Source: Undaria pinnatifida (Eukaryota; Sar; Phaeophyceae; Laminariales; Alariaceae). From it: DNA of 64,000 bases. The stretch is from NCBI GenBank assembly GCA_012845835.1, contig JABAKD010000026.1, positions 8,604,558-8,668,557 of the forward strand, written 5' to 3'. The stretch's first letter is position 1. Every line of letters starts with the position of its first letter. Under the pieces are notes generated by a model. That model worked only from the letters and a program-made list of their open reading frames with translations, did no database searches and was not told the origin of the DNA. This document shows, piece after piece, positions 32,845-45,832 of this stretch. A program made the position numbers and the translations under genes.

Positions 32845-34640
32845 AACAGAAGACCCCCTGGAAAAGGACATAAACAAACAAATTCAGAGAGACGCAATGA
32901 GGCCAATGCGGAGCAAATGAACTTGCATGTCCTCTGCTTCATGATGCCATGTGTCGCGTAGGCTTTGGACGAGTGTGGTGCATGTCTATCATCACTATCA
33001 TTGCGAAGAAGGAAGGAAAGGAGAGGCAGATAGGGAGGGAACGAAAAAAAGAGAGAAATAAGGTCTGAGAAGCAAAAAACAAACTACTTGTACTCGTACC
33101 ACAGAGGGGAAGCACGAGCAGCAGCATAGTTTTCTAGCTCTGTTACCTAGACGAGCCTGCAGGCTACCCGCACGGTATGCCACCTCCTTCCTATTCCCGT
33201 CAACGGCGACCTCCGATTTCAGTGTTGCCGCTGTCACTTCTCCAAGGAAAAATGAAGGCAACAGGCAAAAGCCAAGCCGAACAACGACGAAAAAGAACCA
33301 GAAAACCCTCTCGAAATCGAAATCGAACTCCGATTCGGGAGCAGCAAATAGAATGCGCAGGTTCCATATTGTTGAGTCACATTGGTACCTTGCTACACGA
33401 CTTGCCGATTGTTTTCTGCGTTCATCGACAGCGGTATCAGTACGACTGCCCCCCTCTCCCCCTCCGTTCTCCCTCTCGCCCTTCTTCTTGGCGTCCTCTT
33501 TTGCATGCCGTAACCAGCTCTTTTTCACCTCGGCCCTGTGCCAACTCGCCATGAAGCCATCCGCCGCTTTGGCGATCCCCCGGTACCACTTGCCGGCCTT
33601 TTTTAGCCACCGTGGGCCATGGCACCGTCTCTACCCCGAACAACAAAGGGGAGGTTTCCGTTGACCATTCTTTGGCTCTAAACACCGCGATGTGGTCTAC
33701 CGGGCGTCGGGCCCATGACTTTCCTGACCGACCCTTCCCCGGGTTTTCCCCACCGGCCATCGTCCCGAACATGACCCGCCGGGTTAGTCGCTCATTTTGT
33801 TCCCGCTGTACAGCTTCCGCTAAAAGGAGGAGACGCCGTGTGCGGATAGTCGTCTTAATGCTCTCGCACTACTGTGCCTTCTTGAGGGCTTTGGCACACG
33901 ACATGCGGTGGTCGGTGGTAGGTGCGTTGTCGGCGATGGAAGCCAGTGATCCAAAGGAGAAGCTTGCGGTGCGCGTAGCGTAGCGAAGTGGTCCACGCCG
34001 AGAATCCGCGTCATAGCCCCATACAGCAGCGTCTCCATCACCTCGAACTGTAGCGTGCGCACACCATCAGCGCGAACGAAGCGGTCTCCATATCATTCAG
34101 CTCCAAGTTGAACCAAAGGATGCATGCCCACGCGAGTCGGGCCCGTCGTTGGACCTTTGGCATCATGTCGACGGTCTCGTTGATAAGGCTGTCCAGGAAC
34201 AAAATTTGCGCTGTCTTGTTTATATCCCTGGCCTGCTGCTTCGATGACGAGCGGCGAGGTAAGGGGTTGTCTGGTTCGGTGTGCGCAGTAGCATGGTTTC
34301 CGTCTTCTTCTCCGACACCGTGATACCTGCTGCTTCGAAGACATTCACCATGACCGTCATCCTCTTCGCAAGGCCTTCCGCTGACTTGGAGATAATGCCT
34401 GCATCGTCAGCGTAGAGGATACCCCAGACTGCGCTGCGTACACGATCTAACGGCTCAGCGTTTTCCCCCACCCCGTCGTCACCCTGGTGATTCAAATCCC
34501 TTACAGTAGAATGCCTGGGTCCTCACTGAAGCGTACTACGTAGCTCGGCGTGTGTCGCAACGGCGAGGAAGACATCGGGAAGAAGCGGCGATAGCACGAA
34601 CCCTTGCCGCGACCTTGCAACCAATATATAGATACCTGAT
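32845..34640 (-). pseudogene. Non-LTR reverse transcriptase remnant (family 2), longest copy
   Basis: Reading from 34640 down: QGFVLSPLLPDVFLAVATH (polymerase motif region), then ILYADDAGIISKSAEGLAK with the catalytic YADD (34403-34414), then VMETLLYGAMTR, RLTRRVMFGTMAGGENPGK, VETVPWP and ...RVARYQ. Frameshifts and stops break it into several frames. The last 1.1 kb, including non-coding tail, is nearly the same as 60905-62035. Non-functional. The YADD motif and the post-polymerase region support a non-LTR element rather than an LTR element. Confidence 0.8.
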
Positions 34641-36394
34641 ATATACCACATATACCATATATACCATATATATACCAGGTACCAGGTAGCTTCGAGTATA
34701 GATGTAATGCTAGCAAAACATTTGGTCGTTGTTTTGTCTTTCCGCGTCATTTGCCAGTTGAGCAGCTGTCAGTACGTCAGTAAGTGTCAGTATGATACTG
34801 TTCACGCCTTCGGTACCAGGTATAAACCCCCTTGGGGCTTCAGCGGGAAAAACTACCGATTAAAATTGGCGATTGCGGTATCAGTCATCCTATTTATTAA
34901 TAACACTATTGATAAACGCGGGCTGCTGGCTAGGGGGGTGTCAGCTTTAGCGTCCTAGCCACGATGCGAGGAGGTGCACGACCCTGGCCGTGCTTTTGCG
35001 TGGTCACAATTAATTTTTTAGAAAAGAGTAACATTGTAACCTTGAACGAAACCATATTAAAAGCCTTTTATTGGTTAAAAAGCAACGATGTAAATATAAG
35101 TGATATTTGTAAAATTAAAAAGCGAAATAAGAGATTTGAACGCTGAACTTGAAGCTTGGCAAACGTTGCTGGAGTGGACGCTTGGCAAGACCACACTTGG
35201 TCTGTTTTCGTTTAACGCTTTTTTTTATGCCTGTTTTGTGCACCTCGGCCCGGAAGAGTCAATACACGGCACTGCTGTACTACCAGGTAGTAACAGCAGT
35301 ACCTGGTACCAGGTATCAATATCAGTCCGATCTCACGCCACGGTGGTGTGTCGCCGCTTACTCTGCTATCGATATTGCTGCGCGAGATGCCTTCTCTTTA
35401 ACCTCTCGATCTTGCCAACGTCGAACGCATTCTTCCTTTCGTGCGTGGCAACCTCGCGTTCGCGTGTATTATAACGGTTCTCTTCGGGACGTACACGTAC
35501 CAGGTACCAGCCCAATCGCACGGTTCGGTAGGGGTTGTGTCGCCACTTTACTTCGCCTTGTTGTTGCGTCGCGTACTGGCTTCCCTTCTGCCTCTTTTTG
35601 GTCCCCATTTCGCATTCTTGCTAGCTTTGCTGCGCAATATGCCTTCCTCTATACCTCCCGATCATGCCAATCTCGCATACTTCCGACCTCTCTCTCCCGC
35701 GTGGCAATCTTGCATGCCTTTTGTTGGTGCTTGTCCTACGTGGCAATCTCGCAGTCGTGAACCTGCACGAGCGGGCGGTTGTGCTACTGCCGTGCTTGTG
35801 ATGAGAAATTATGCGGAATATGTTTTTAGGTTTACAGAGTGTGTATGTTTTCACGGCAAACCGTTCTTGCTGCCCAACTTCATCAGCGCACCCAGTGTCC
35901 GTCCTGTATATATACCAGTGTTTGCACTTTAGCGCAGTAGTTGCACTTTGGCCACTGCTAAATCCCTCCCACTCTAAGTCCAAGTACGAGTTATACCGCA
36001 CTGAGTTCGAGTAGTTTGTCTCTAGAAACGTCGTTGCAACCTACTCAAGGGGTGGGTTAAATATAAGGGCTTTTGAAGGGTCATAACTACTCGTAGCTAG
36101 TCGTAGCTAGTAATCACCCGGCCCGGGGGTCGGGTCAGGAGATTTTCCAAAACTCAGTGGGTGGAGTCGGGTCGAGTCAGAAGGGGTATTCAGTTCCCAC
36201 AGGTTGGACCGGGTAACCCTGACCCGGTCCGATACGCGAGAAGTGATCCATCCGACCCGTGAAGCCCCCTGTTGAATATTTTGCTGGAAATAGGTTCACG
36301 GTGGACAGGGGTGCAGGTTCTCGACGAAAAGGAGCACCCTTGACCCTGGGGTACTATTAAATACCATGGTGGTAGCACTAAGGGGAATCAACGG
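34641..36394. other. Non-coding stretch
   Basis: ATACCATATATACC repeats at 34640-34690. Open frames at 35100-36000 are not supported by composition. The palindromic word TACCAGGTACCAGGT occurs several times here and across the window. Confidence 0.35.
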
Positions 36395-36505
36395 CCTGTG
36401 TTCTTCATCACCGTAGCATGCGCGGTCCAAGTATCACTCACAGCCTGCAAAGATTTGTTTCTACAGTACAAAATCCTCGATCTCACAGCTGAAGCGTTTT
36501 TTTTC
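36395..36505 (+). repeat. Decayed R-family segment
   Basis: GTATCACTCACAGCCTGCAAAGAT and CCTCGATCTCACAGCTGAAGCG keep the R layout, but the ATG and frame are lost. Confidence 0.6.
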
Positions 36506-36699
36506 GTTTCATGAATAGAACACATGCCGAAATTCTAGCATTCCCGCATCCGTGACTCTTTTTGTGTTAAGTGCCATGTTCCACTATGTATGGGCTATGC
36601 GACGGTGTTTCTTCGTCCTCCTATGGGCTAATGTATGCGACGGGGATTCTTCGTCCCTTTATATTATTACCATGTTTTCCCTATCGACCTTTCTGTTTT

Positions 36700-36990
36700 T
36701 CTTTTGGGTACACTTGGCGGCCATTGAGGCGATGATGTGGGTATGGACACCGCCGTCGAAGACACAGCAGTAGTAGAGGACATACTAGGCAGCAATGCTT
36801 GTACCCTCAATTAATAGCAGTTCTAATAGTTTCATTCGGAAGCCAGTTTGGTGCTGCCCCGACGCCGGCTGGGTGGTGTCATCTTCTTTGTTGCTGCTTT
36901 TTTGCTTGGGTACTTATTACTTGGGTACTTATTAGGCCTCGTTTTTGTATGCGGTACGGGTGCGACGATGATGACGGTATTGGCACCACT
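36700..36990 (+). repeat. Dispersed repeat W, copy 2
   Basis: Homologous to 32545-32790 in reverse complement. TTGGGTACTTATTA is duplicated within it. Confidence 0.5.
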
Positions 36991-37031
36991 ATCTGTCGTC
37001 ATAAGCAACAGCACTGCAAAGGTGATAGATA

Positions 37032-37325
37032 GGTTGCGCCAGTGGCGTGTCAGGTTATCTTCGAGCCTGGTATAGGTCAGTTTCGTGAGTCCGAATCCCC
37101 TCGAGTGCATACTCAATAAATTCGTGGGGACTTTTTCGTTTGTGCATAATTGACTTGCGGAAAGCGCGAGAGCGTGAGTTAGCATCACTCGATGACAAAT
37201 CGACGAGCAGTGGGACTGCTGAACCCTATGCGTGATAAGAATTGAAGGCAAGAACCGGGGGGGAGAAGGGGCGACACCTGTGACCACGGCGTGTCCAGAA
37301 GCTGGAAAGTAGAGTGCGGAAGATA
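37032..37325 (+). mobile_element. tRNA-derived SINE, copy 4
   Basis: The head GTTGCGCCAGTGGCGTGTCAGG and full body to GCTGGAAAGTAGAGTGCG align with copy 3. The A tail is absent and the B box is mutated (AGTCCGAATCC). Confidence 0.75.
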
Positions 37326-37454
37326 AACCATGCGGCAATGCTCCTACTCCTACCCTAGTTAAGGTCGCTCGAAACACAACACAATATATGGTTGCTACCA
37401 TATGGTTGCTGCCCTCGTTGTTGGTGGGATGGCGTCATCTGTTCCACGATTAAA

Positions 37455-37860
37455 AAGAGGGTACCTTACCGCTTTTTCGAGAAAATTGCTGACATACTCA
37501 TTACATCATGTATGTCCTATCCCCAACCCAATGAAACGCAACCAACCAATGTAGGATGATACCCCCTTCGTCTCATACACACAGCAGTGTCCGTCAACCA
37601 TCGTCTCGAAAAAGAAGCAAGCTCTACTGATTGATTATTGATGCTGTCTGTCTTGTCAGTCAACTGTTTCACCCCGGTGACGTCAGTAGGTACCATACCG
37701 CTTTTTCGATAACATGGTTGACATAGTCTTCAAATTTCATGTACCCCGTTTCTAACCCAATGAAACGCAACAACCAAGGTAGGGTGAAACCCCCTTCGTC
37801 TCGTACACAGCCTGCGTCAACCATCGTATCGAAGATGTGGTAAGCTCTACCAGGTACTGC
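37455..37860 (+). repeat. Tandem duplication of about 235 bp
   Basis: Two units start GTACC(T/A)TACCGCTTTTTCGA and share CCAATGAAACGCAAC and CCCCCTTCGTCTC. A related inverted copy lies at 29360-29470. Confidence 0.65.
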
Positions 37861-39463
37861 TGTCTCTCTGAGGCATCAGGACGGATACTGGTTGTGCTTG
37901 ATGTAGATGGATGGCATATCAATTTGATGTGAAGAACACACCCGAGGAGCATTTCTTACCGCCATAACCTCTGCTATTGATAAGACGATCTTAATTATAG
38001 TGAGGTTCTCCTTGGCGGAATACAGCCGCCTGTTTTGACGACCTATATCACGAAGACGTACAGACAACGTCAGCCGCTCACGTCAGCCTGACCTAATAAA
38101 CCCATTACTGATAACAACAGCCTAACGCGTTTATAATGCATAACTGGCTCGGGAGCCGCAGTATAGCCTATAATCTATCATCGACGTTTTAAATGGCGTT
38201 CGTGTGCGGTGTCGGTCGCTTGCTGGCGCTTGCCTTGATATTCCGCCAGCTCTTTTTGTTATATTGTGTTTTTCCTAGACACGTGTCACAGCAATTTGCT
38301 GAGGTATACGTACGAGGTATGATATAAATGAACGAAGATTTCTGCAATACACTGCTCTGTTAGACTCGTTTTTAGAGTTGGAATTTCAGACTATTTATAG
38401 ACTTTTTAGTCGTGCTGTGGGTTGGCTGACTATAAATCGCCGATTTTTTTTGGTTAGTTGGCCAGATATCGCACCGAATTACATGCCGTGTTTGTACCAA
38501 GTAGTATTTTGAGCAATTATGCGCGTTTGCGTCTGACTGGTCGTTTGTGGCTCGACGTGCGCTGTTTTACTCCTAAAGACTAAAGATTAAAGACTACCCG
38601 TGGTGAATCTTGGACCAATGGGTATGGAAGCACAATTCAATGCTGTTATACAATGTGAACCCCTGCCTGGATTTTGCTAAAACGATCCGATGCACAGCAG
38701 TCGTAAAAGAGGAGATAAGCCAAATAATGACGACCAGCATTTGAAATCGCCTAAATGATGTCTTTGTCTTTTCGATCGAATCCGAAGGGCGTGCATTTGC
38801 TTGCCGAAACGTCCAACTAAATAAATGCCAACCGTGGAAGTTACTCCGCACTACTATTAATACACTGCTGTAGAATTCCGAGTTCAGAGGACGTGCTGAC
38901 CCCTCGTACGCAAGGCTTCGTAGTTTGATAAGAACCAACAGCATTTGTCAGAGGGCACGAGGCACGCGCGGTCAAGGTCGGGAACGGGACGGGAACGGGA
39001 CGGGACGGGACGGGATCTGGAAATCGTGTATATTTCTTTCACGACCGCGATTTCCCGACCGTTCCCGTACTTGGTTTCTGTCCCCACCGTCTTCCATCCC
39101 GTCCCACCATAACGTGTCTTATTCCCGTCACGAGTGTTTACCATCCCGCTGCGTGTCCTCTTCCCGACTATGTCCCGTCCCCTTGCCTGGCCAGTTGTCC
39201 CATCCCGACATTCGCACACTGTAGTTTCTCCCATCCCGTTTCCCGCATCTCAGTACTGGGGCAGTTATTTCCAGTCCATTTACTACCAGATTTCTCCTCT
39301 TCCCATTATATGGCCATCATGGGGATGCAACTAAGTGATGGTCTCATTTTGGATGCAATTTTGGATGCAACAACAGAAAGGTTGTTGGACTGCTGGGCGC
39401 TATTATTTATTTGTTTATTTAGTTTTGATCGTCTTTTTTTCTTCTTTTTATTTTTCAATACTG
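37861..39463. other. Non-coding stretch with CCCGT-rich block
   Basis: TGATGTGAAGAACACAC (about 37927) recurs near 46662 and 62478. Positions 38960-39250 are rich in GGGACGGGA/TCCCGTCCC; a similar block lies at 40490-40730. Confidence 0.4.
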
Positions 39464-40226
39464 AGGCCATTTCTTATGTAGTCGGATTCCGCCAGTCGAA
39501 ACTTTTCGACTGGACTTTTTTCGACTGGATTCTTCTGGTCCTTCTTCTTATCGTCAGTCGAGTCGATTTTATAGTTTTTGTGCTCTTCCTAGAGGCGGTT
39601 GGTGTGAGGGAGTACTGCTGTACGGCAGTCGAAATCGGTTGGCAGCTCTGTGCTTCGCGCTTGCTCCGCGAGCAACGGCTCGATGAACCCTCGTCCCAGC
39701 GAGTTGGTGGCTTTGGGATTAGCCGAAAGCCGCCAAAGCTACGTTCATGGAGTTGCACTCAGCCGAGAGCCGCCAAAGCTACAGCAGCCGCAGGCGTTGT
39801 TGGCAGCATGGGATCGAGACCGCGCGCTGCTGCCGTCGTGTGATACACGCTGCTGCAAGCAAAACCAGGAATGCGCCACGCTGACTTGCTGCGAGAAGCA
39901 ACAGCTGGAATAGCCAAGCCAGCATCAGCGCCTTGTATGATACTGCAGTGTGGTACTTGGTATGGGTGTGTGGCCGTGTGGGTGTGTGTTTGGTGGTGGG
40001 ATGAGCGATGCGATCGGTTAAAAAACACATGTAAAGCTTTTTCGACTGAGTTTTTCCTCCAGTCGAAAAATACGAGTTTTTCGACTGGATCCGCCAGTCG
40101 GAATTCTCAGTCGAAAAAAGTTGGGTCGAAAAAGCCCTTTTTCGACTTCGTAAGAAAGCCCGATTTGGGCTTCAGTCGAAAAAGGCCGTTTTCGACTGAC
40201 AAATCCGACTGCATAAGAAATGGCCT
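39464..40226. mobile_element. 763-bp terminal-inverted-repeat element with TTTTCGACTG clusters
   Basis: The ends are AGGCCATTTCTTATG(T/C)AGTCGGATT in inverted orientation (39464 on, and 40226 back). Both subterminal zones carry many copies of TTTTCGACTG/CAGTCGAAAA, as expected of transposase-binding repeats. The middle (about 39600-39930) is GC-rich and unique, with no complete transposase. No clear target duplication. A hAT-like origin is possible. Confidence 0.65.
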
Positions 40227-41641
40227 GATATTTTGTGTGATACTTTCCTCGCCTTGTTTTAATTAAATGCGACAAAATTGTTTTATTCCGCATTGTTTTT
40301 TTCATTTGAAATATTTTAGCAAGAAAGAAAAAGACTGGGAGGGAGCCAGCTGTCAGCTGTCTGACTTCTCAAGAAACCAGAAACACATTCACCCCCTGAA
40401 CACACGCAAGACGTGGGGGGCATGGAAGTTGTGGAGGTGGATGGTGCCGTCGGGTCTGCGTCGGTAGCTCAATTCAATCAGAACCAAGCCAAGCATGCCC
40501 GACTATACCCCCGGCCGTTTTCCCGACCGCATTCCCGACCCGTTCGCCGATCCCGTCCCGTCCCGCCCCACCAACAAACCGTGTGCTCCCATCCCGTCGC
40601 GTCGTCCTAATGACTACCCACGTTCCCGTCCCATTTCCATCCCGCGGTGAACAAACGGGAACCTTTTCCCGTACCGTCCCATGGGAAGACCCCAAAATGT
40701 TTCCGCCTGCGGCGGGCGAAACGGTCCCACCCCGTACCGCGCGGTGCTGAAGGCGCCGTGCCTCTGGCATTTCGATCTATTTTTGTGATACTAACGTCCG
40801 AGTTAGATTTCGTCGGAATAATAATACTGCTCCAGGCGGCGAATCACAATTCTAATCAGCTTTCACAATCGCGTTTCCTGCCCTATTGTATACTCATTGG
40901 TAAGCCAGTTACAAGTATTGAAAAATGTTGTTTACACGGTGAAGTGTACCAATCAGCTCACAGCCCTACTATTAGTCTAGTCTATATAGAGTTAGATCCC
41001 TACCTCCCTTGGTTGCAGGGTTGGGGCGTAGTTGGTTTTACAGTATGCGTTGGTATATTGGTGCGTATTAAGAGTACAGCTTATACAACACGTACATGTA
41101 TATTTTATTTTTATAATGTACCAGGTATAATAGCACTACGCACGACCTGGTACAGAGTAGTCTTGGATCACGCCGACCACGTCTGTAACCACCAAAATGT
41201 ATAATTGGCGGGTTCGAATCGATTCTTGCTTGTGATCTCGGGGGATCCACGTGTCGTGTTTCCGTGCAGACTGCGAAATACGCGACGATCTGGATATTCT
41301 AACGCGGAAGCTTTAGGGCGGGCCGCCGCGAAAAAGCGAGCGACCCACGCACCCACCCACCCTCCCGGGGACACCCACCCTTCCGCGCGCTTAGGTGGGG
41401 TAGTATAGGGTTCGGGTTGCGCTCGTGCGGTTTATGGTTCACGCGCCTCGTTGTCGGTACCCGTTTTTTTTTGTGTGTCGGTGATTTAGTATGCTGTACC
41501 TGTCGTATGTGGTGGTGTGGGTTCTCGCCCTTCATGCCTGACGGCCTTGCGTGAAACTTGCTGCAAGTTGCCTGTGATCGATTTCAATCTTGGACGTCGG
41601 CCCAGAGTAACCCCATCCCAGGCATAATCCTATAACCTTAA
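40227..41641. other. Non-coding stretch
   Basis: CCCGTCCC-rich block at 40490-40730. A 185-codon frame at 40647-41204 has no coding character. Confidence 0.35.
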
Positions 41642-41723
41642 CCCCTTTACAACTGGAAACCCGTTTTTGGGGACAAAATTACTTGGCTTTAGTATAGGGA
41701 GGGGTTCGGGGGCCCTGAAGGGG
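41642..41723 (+). mobile_element. 82-bp TTAA MITE, copy 4
   Basis: Body CCCCTTTACAACTGG... to ...CTGAAGGGG between perfect TTAA (41638-41641 and 41724-41727). Confidence 0.85.
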
Positions 41724-41727
41724 TTAA

Positions 41728-42599
41728 CGCCCTATAACCATAACTCCATCCCCTTGGGGGGCTCAAGGTCGGCAGGGGCGGTCGTTCGGCCCCGCGGCGC
41801 GTGTTTTTGTGCCGTTCAAAAAAAAAAAGGTGGCCGAAAGTTCAGCGTTGACCATTCAGGCCTACGCCCTGCACGGAGGTTTTTTGGCAGGGCCGTCCTG
41901 CTTTTAGGTCGACTCGGCGGTGTGGCTGCACTTCGCAAGTTTTTGTGTAAATATGGCTGCATTCGCGAGTTTTTTTGTGTGGTAGATAGTCTACCGTCAG
42001 TTTCCGTAGTTGCGGGCCGTTTGCGTGGCAAGAACCTGTGTCAGAAGGGGTGGATGGACTAAAAGTCGGTAGCATCATGCAGCACCAGTAGTAGCGGCAG
42101 CCCTTCTCTTTTTTATATCCTTCGGCTGCTAGATAGGTAAAAGCTAAGCTCGCCACACTTGCACATTCATATGTGTCGTTTCGCATCAGATACGGCAACG
42201 GCAGTGTATGGGTCGTTGCAGACGACAGGGTAGCGTAGGTTTGACGCTATGGTACCTTGTCGACGGCTGCCCCTTGTGGTGTCCTCGTTGGTTACCTCGA
42301 ATGTTTTGCTGACATCAGTGACACGGAGGTGCTTCAATTTTTGCGAGAAGTATTCGTCGCGAGAGATAGACACCGGGGCAACCGCAAATGCCCCGCCTCA
42401 CACAGTTGGCGATTTTTCCTGACGTATCGTACGTATGAGGGCGTTGTTGCCTCGCATCCTAGTCCTCGTCCTATCTTACCTTCAACTCTGATTTTCGTAG
42501 GACGAAAAGAACGTTAAGCTGGCCTTGCTGGCGTTCCTTCTCTCCCACTTATTATCGCTCTAGCTTGAGCCTATTAATAGTGCTACCAGGTATGTTTAG
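41728..42599. other. Non-coding stretch with repeat P fragment
   Basis: About 42105-42180 (minus) matches the tail half of repeat P (GCTAAGCTCGCCACACTT). Nothing else recognised. Confidence 0.4.
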
Positions 42600-44640
42600 C
42601 GTTGAGCGCTATAACAGGGCTAGCTTTGGATCTAGATTTAGCTCGTAGAGCTGGCGTTAACTATCAAAGTACCGTTAACCCTAAGAGCTTGCTTCGGAGC
42701 TCGCCTTGACTGCCAAGAGCTAGCTGTGGACGTAGATTTAGCTCCTAGAGCTAAATTTTGCTCGTAGAGTTACTGTAGCTTTACCTCTCAACAGCTCCTT
42801 TAGATGTTAGAGCTATCTTTAGCACTTAGAGCTACCTTCAATCCTTTCAGCTATATTTTGGTCTTGCACCTATCTTTTGGCTGTTAGAGCTAGCTTTAGC
42901 TCTTTGAGCTACCTTTACCTCTCCCATCTACCGTTAGCTCTTTACATCTAACGTTAGCTCCTATAGCTACCTTTACTCGTAGAGGCACCTCTAGCCCTTT
43001 GAGCTACGTCTAACTCTTTGAGCTATATCTAGCTCTTTAACTACCTCTAACTTCGCTCCTTGAGTTACCTCTAACTCTGAGCTACCTGTAGCTCTTCTGT
43101 AGCTCTGTAAGCTGCCTGGAGCTCTTGCAGCTACCTTCAGCTCTTTGAGCTACCCTTTGCTCTTTGGGCTACCTTTAGCCCTTCGAGCTACTTATAGCTC
43201 GTGGGGCTACCTTTAGCTCTTTGAGCTACCTGCAACTCTTTGAGCTACCTTTAGCCTTTAGTTTTTAGTGCTAGCTGCAGTTCTTACTGCTGCCTGCAGC
43301 TTTTTTGTTAGAGCTGCCTGCAGCTTTTTGAGCTACCTTTGGCTGTTCGAGCTACTGTAGCTTTAGCTCTTGCATCTACCTTTACGAATATCTCTTTGAG
43401 CTACCTTTAGCCTTCAGCTCTTGGAGTTACCTGTCGCCCTTTGAGCTACATTTTGGGTGATCGAGCTAGCTTGATCTCTCAGCCATGTTCAACTATTTGA
43501 GCTACTGTAGCTCTTTGGTCTACATGTAACTCTTTAAGCTACCTGCACCCCTTGGTGGCTTTGAGTGGCCTGTAGCTCTTTGTGCTACCGTTAGATCTTT
43601 GAGCAACCTGTAGTGCTTTGAGCTTCCTGTGCTTGGTACTACCCGTAGTCGTTGGAGCTATTTTTAGCTCTTTGCGCTATCTTGAGCTCTTTGAGCTGCC
43701 TGTGGCTCAAGCTCAAGAGCTAAAGGTGGCTCAAGAGCTACCCGTACAGGTAGCTCAAAGAGCTACTAGTTCTTTGAGCTACCGTTAGCTCTTTGGGCTA
43801 CGTGTCGTCTTTTATGAACTACCTTTAGTTATTTGAGCAACCTTTAGTTCTTTGAGCTACTTGGAGCTTTTGAGCTACCTTTGGCTATTGAGACCCCTGT
43901 AGCTCAAGAGCTACCTTTAGTCCTTTCCACTATCTGTAGCTCAGGAGCTACCTTTAGCTCTCAGAGCTACCTGTAGCTCAAGAGCTATTTTTCGCTCTTT
44001 TAAATATATGTAGCTCAGGAGCTACCTGTAGCTCTTTGAGCTACCAACAGCTCTTTGAGCTACCTATTTCTCAAGAGCTACCTGTAGCTCTTTGAGCTAC
44101 CCGCAGCTCAATGGCTACATTTAGTTATTTGAGCTACCTGTAGCTCAAGAGCTACCTTTTGGTCCTTGAGCTACCCGTTAGCTCTTGGACATACCTTTAG
44201 CTCAAGAGCCCTTTAGCTCAAGAGCTACCTATAGCTCTTTGAGCTACCCGCAGCTCAAGAGGTACCTTTAGCTCGTTGAGCTACATTTAGTTATTTGAGC
44301 TGCCTGTAGCTCAAGAGCTACCTTTAGCTCGTTGAGATACCTGTAGCTCAGGAGCTACCTTTAGCACTTGGAGATACCTGTAGCTCAAGAGCTACCTTTG
44401 GCTCCTTGAGCTATGATACCCGTTAGCTCTTGGGCATATACCTTTAGCTCAAGAGCTACCTATAGCTCTTTGAGCTACCTGTAAACTCTGAGAGATACCT
44501 TTAACTCGAGAACTACATGTAGCTCAAGAGCTGCCTCTAGCTCTTTGATACCAGGTATTCCTTTAGCTCAAGAGCAAAATGTAGCTCTTTCCGCTATGTT
44601 TAGCTCTTTGAGCTAGCACTAGCTCTAGCACGTCGTCTCA
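42600..44640. repeat. 2-kb AGCT-rich tandem array
   Basis: Degenerate units of about 18-20 bp, such as AGCTCTTTGAGCTACCTTT and AGCTCAAGAGCTACCTGT, run for 2 kb. The right half is more regular than the left. Most units contain one or two AGCT palindromes and TCAAGAGCT/AGCTCTTGA inverted pairs. No long open frame exists in any of the six frames. Confidence 0.95.
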
Positions 44641-45309
44641 CCCTTGACACTCTATCGTTCGAGGAACGGCGCTGGTGGTGGTATGAGTTTGAATTGTACT
44701 TTAAAGATAACAGGAACTCTTGGGATTGCGCGTGACGGGCGTGGGCGTTGTGTCCGGAGCGAGAGATCGTGCCTGCAGTGGTTGGTTGCTGTCCGGTATG
44801 TAGTTTTATCGCGTGCTGGCCATCTTGCCTATTTGGCCCCGTTCATGGCAATGGTTGCTGCTACTCCTACGGGTACTCGTAGCGCTCGTGTTTCAACAGC
44901 TGGTAGCCATCGGCACGGACACTGGTTGTGCTGGATGTCGATGGGTGGAAATAACAGTTCATTTTGAAGAGCACTCTCATTCATGTTATCTCATACTACT
45001 CACGTGTAATATACCGGTGCATGTATATGGGTGGATGTAACAGTTTATTTTGAAGAGCACACATACGTGTTACCTTGTATTACTTGCGTACAGTATACCG
45101 GTAGACTGACTTGAAGTAGAACAGGTGGTCATTTACGTGATACCGTAGCAATATCTGCGTTCCCGTTTTTTTGTTGGAATGGCGACGCTTTTGCGACTAA
45201 TTACGCAAATGGTAATTTTTCCTAACCTAGGCGCTTACAACCCCAACATAAAATGGAAACCTCTTGGGGGCGGCAGCTCCCGCTGCGATTTTTAATAACG
45301 GTGACCGTC
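44641..45309. other. Non-coding stretch
   Basis: GGATG(T)-CAGTT(C/T)ATTTTGAAGAGCAC occurs twice (about 44936 and 45031). No gene seen. Confidence 0.35.
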
Positions 45310-45465
45310 AGTAAGGACAGCTCGCTCTGCGCTGCCGGTGACACGGCAACTACAACAGGATACACCAGCTAGCGCTCGATTGCGAAGGCAATTGAGTTGA
45401 ATTGACACGACACGTATCGAAATACGTGGAAGTATGGTGAGTCGCCACATTTTCCCATCTGAAGG
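45310..45465 (+). repeat. Retroposon-like repeat P, copy 3
   Basis: GACAGCTCG, CAGCTAGCGC, CGTGGAAGTATGGTGAG match the reverse complement of copies 1 and 2; tail truncated. Confidence 0.55.
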
Positions 45466-45832
45466 ATGATATAAAAGTAAAACGAATTAGTCTCGGAGGA
45501 AAAAGTGTAGTTGGCTACTGCTGTGGCTGACTGTGGCTGAGATCGGTACCGTAAGTTTGGAGTTTCGTGCGAGATGAAGGCGTCCAAAGTGCCGCACCCA
45601 TTGTATTTTTGGACTCTCTTCAACTATTTCGGAACCCAGGTATATTTACTGCGACATGGGCGCTTGGGTACTTTCCTGCTCTCATTATTGTTGGCTGCGC
45701 CGAGCCCCCACGTGACCGGCATCTTTCCCTGGGCGATGATGCTTTTCTCCGTAAACTTCCCCGTGATTCCACGGTGACTCGCCCTGTACGCCCTATATGT
45801 GTACGACTGCTGTGACTTTGGCTGATTATAAG
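45466..45832. other. Non-coding stretch between P copies
   Basis: No feature recognised. Confidence 0.35.

Noticed and set aside
35149-35760. 203-codon plus frame
   Set aside because: Overlaps two other equally open frames, and the peptide shows no recognisable domain.
40647-41204. 185-codon plus frame
   Set aside because: No ATG context, splice or domain support; composition like the surrounding non-coding sequence.
42600-44640. CRISPR or coding repeat
   Set aside because: No constant repeat-spacer pattern and stops in every frame.
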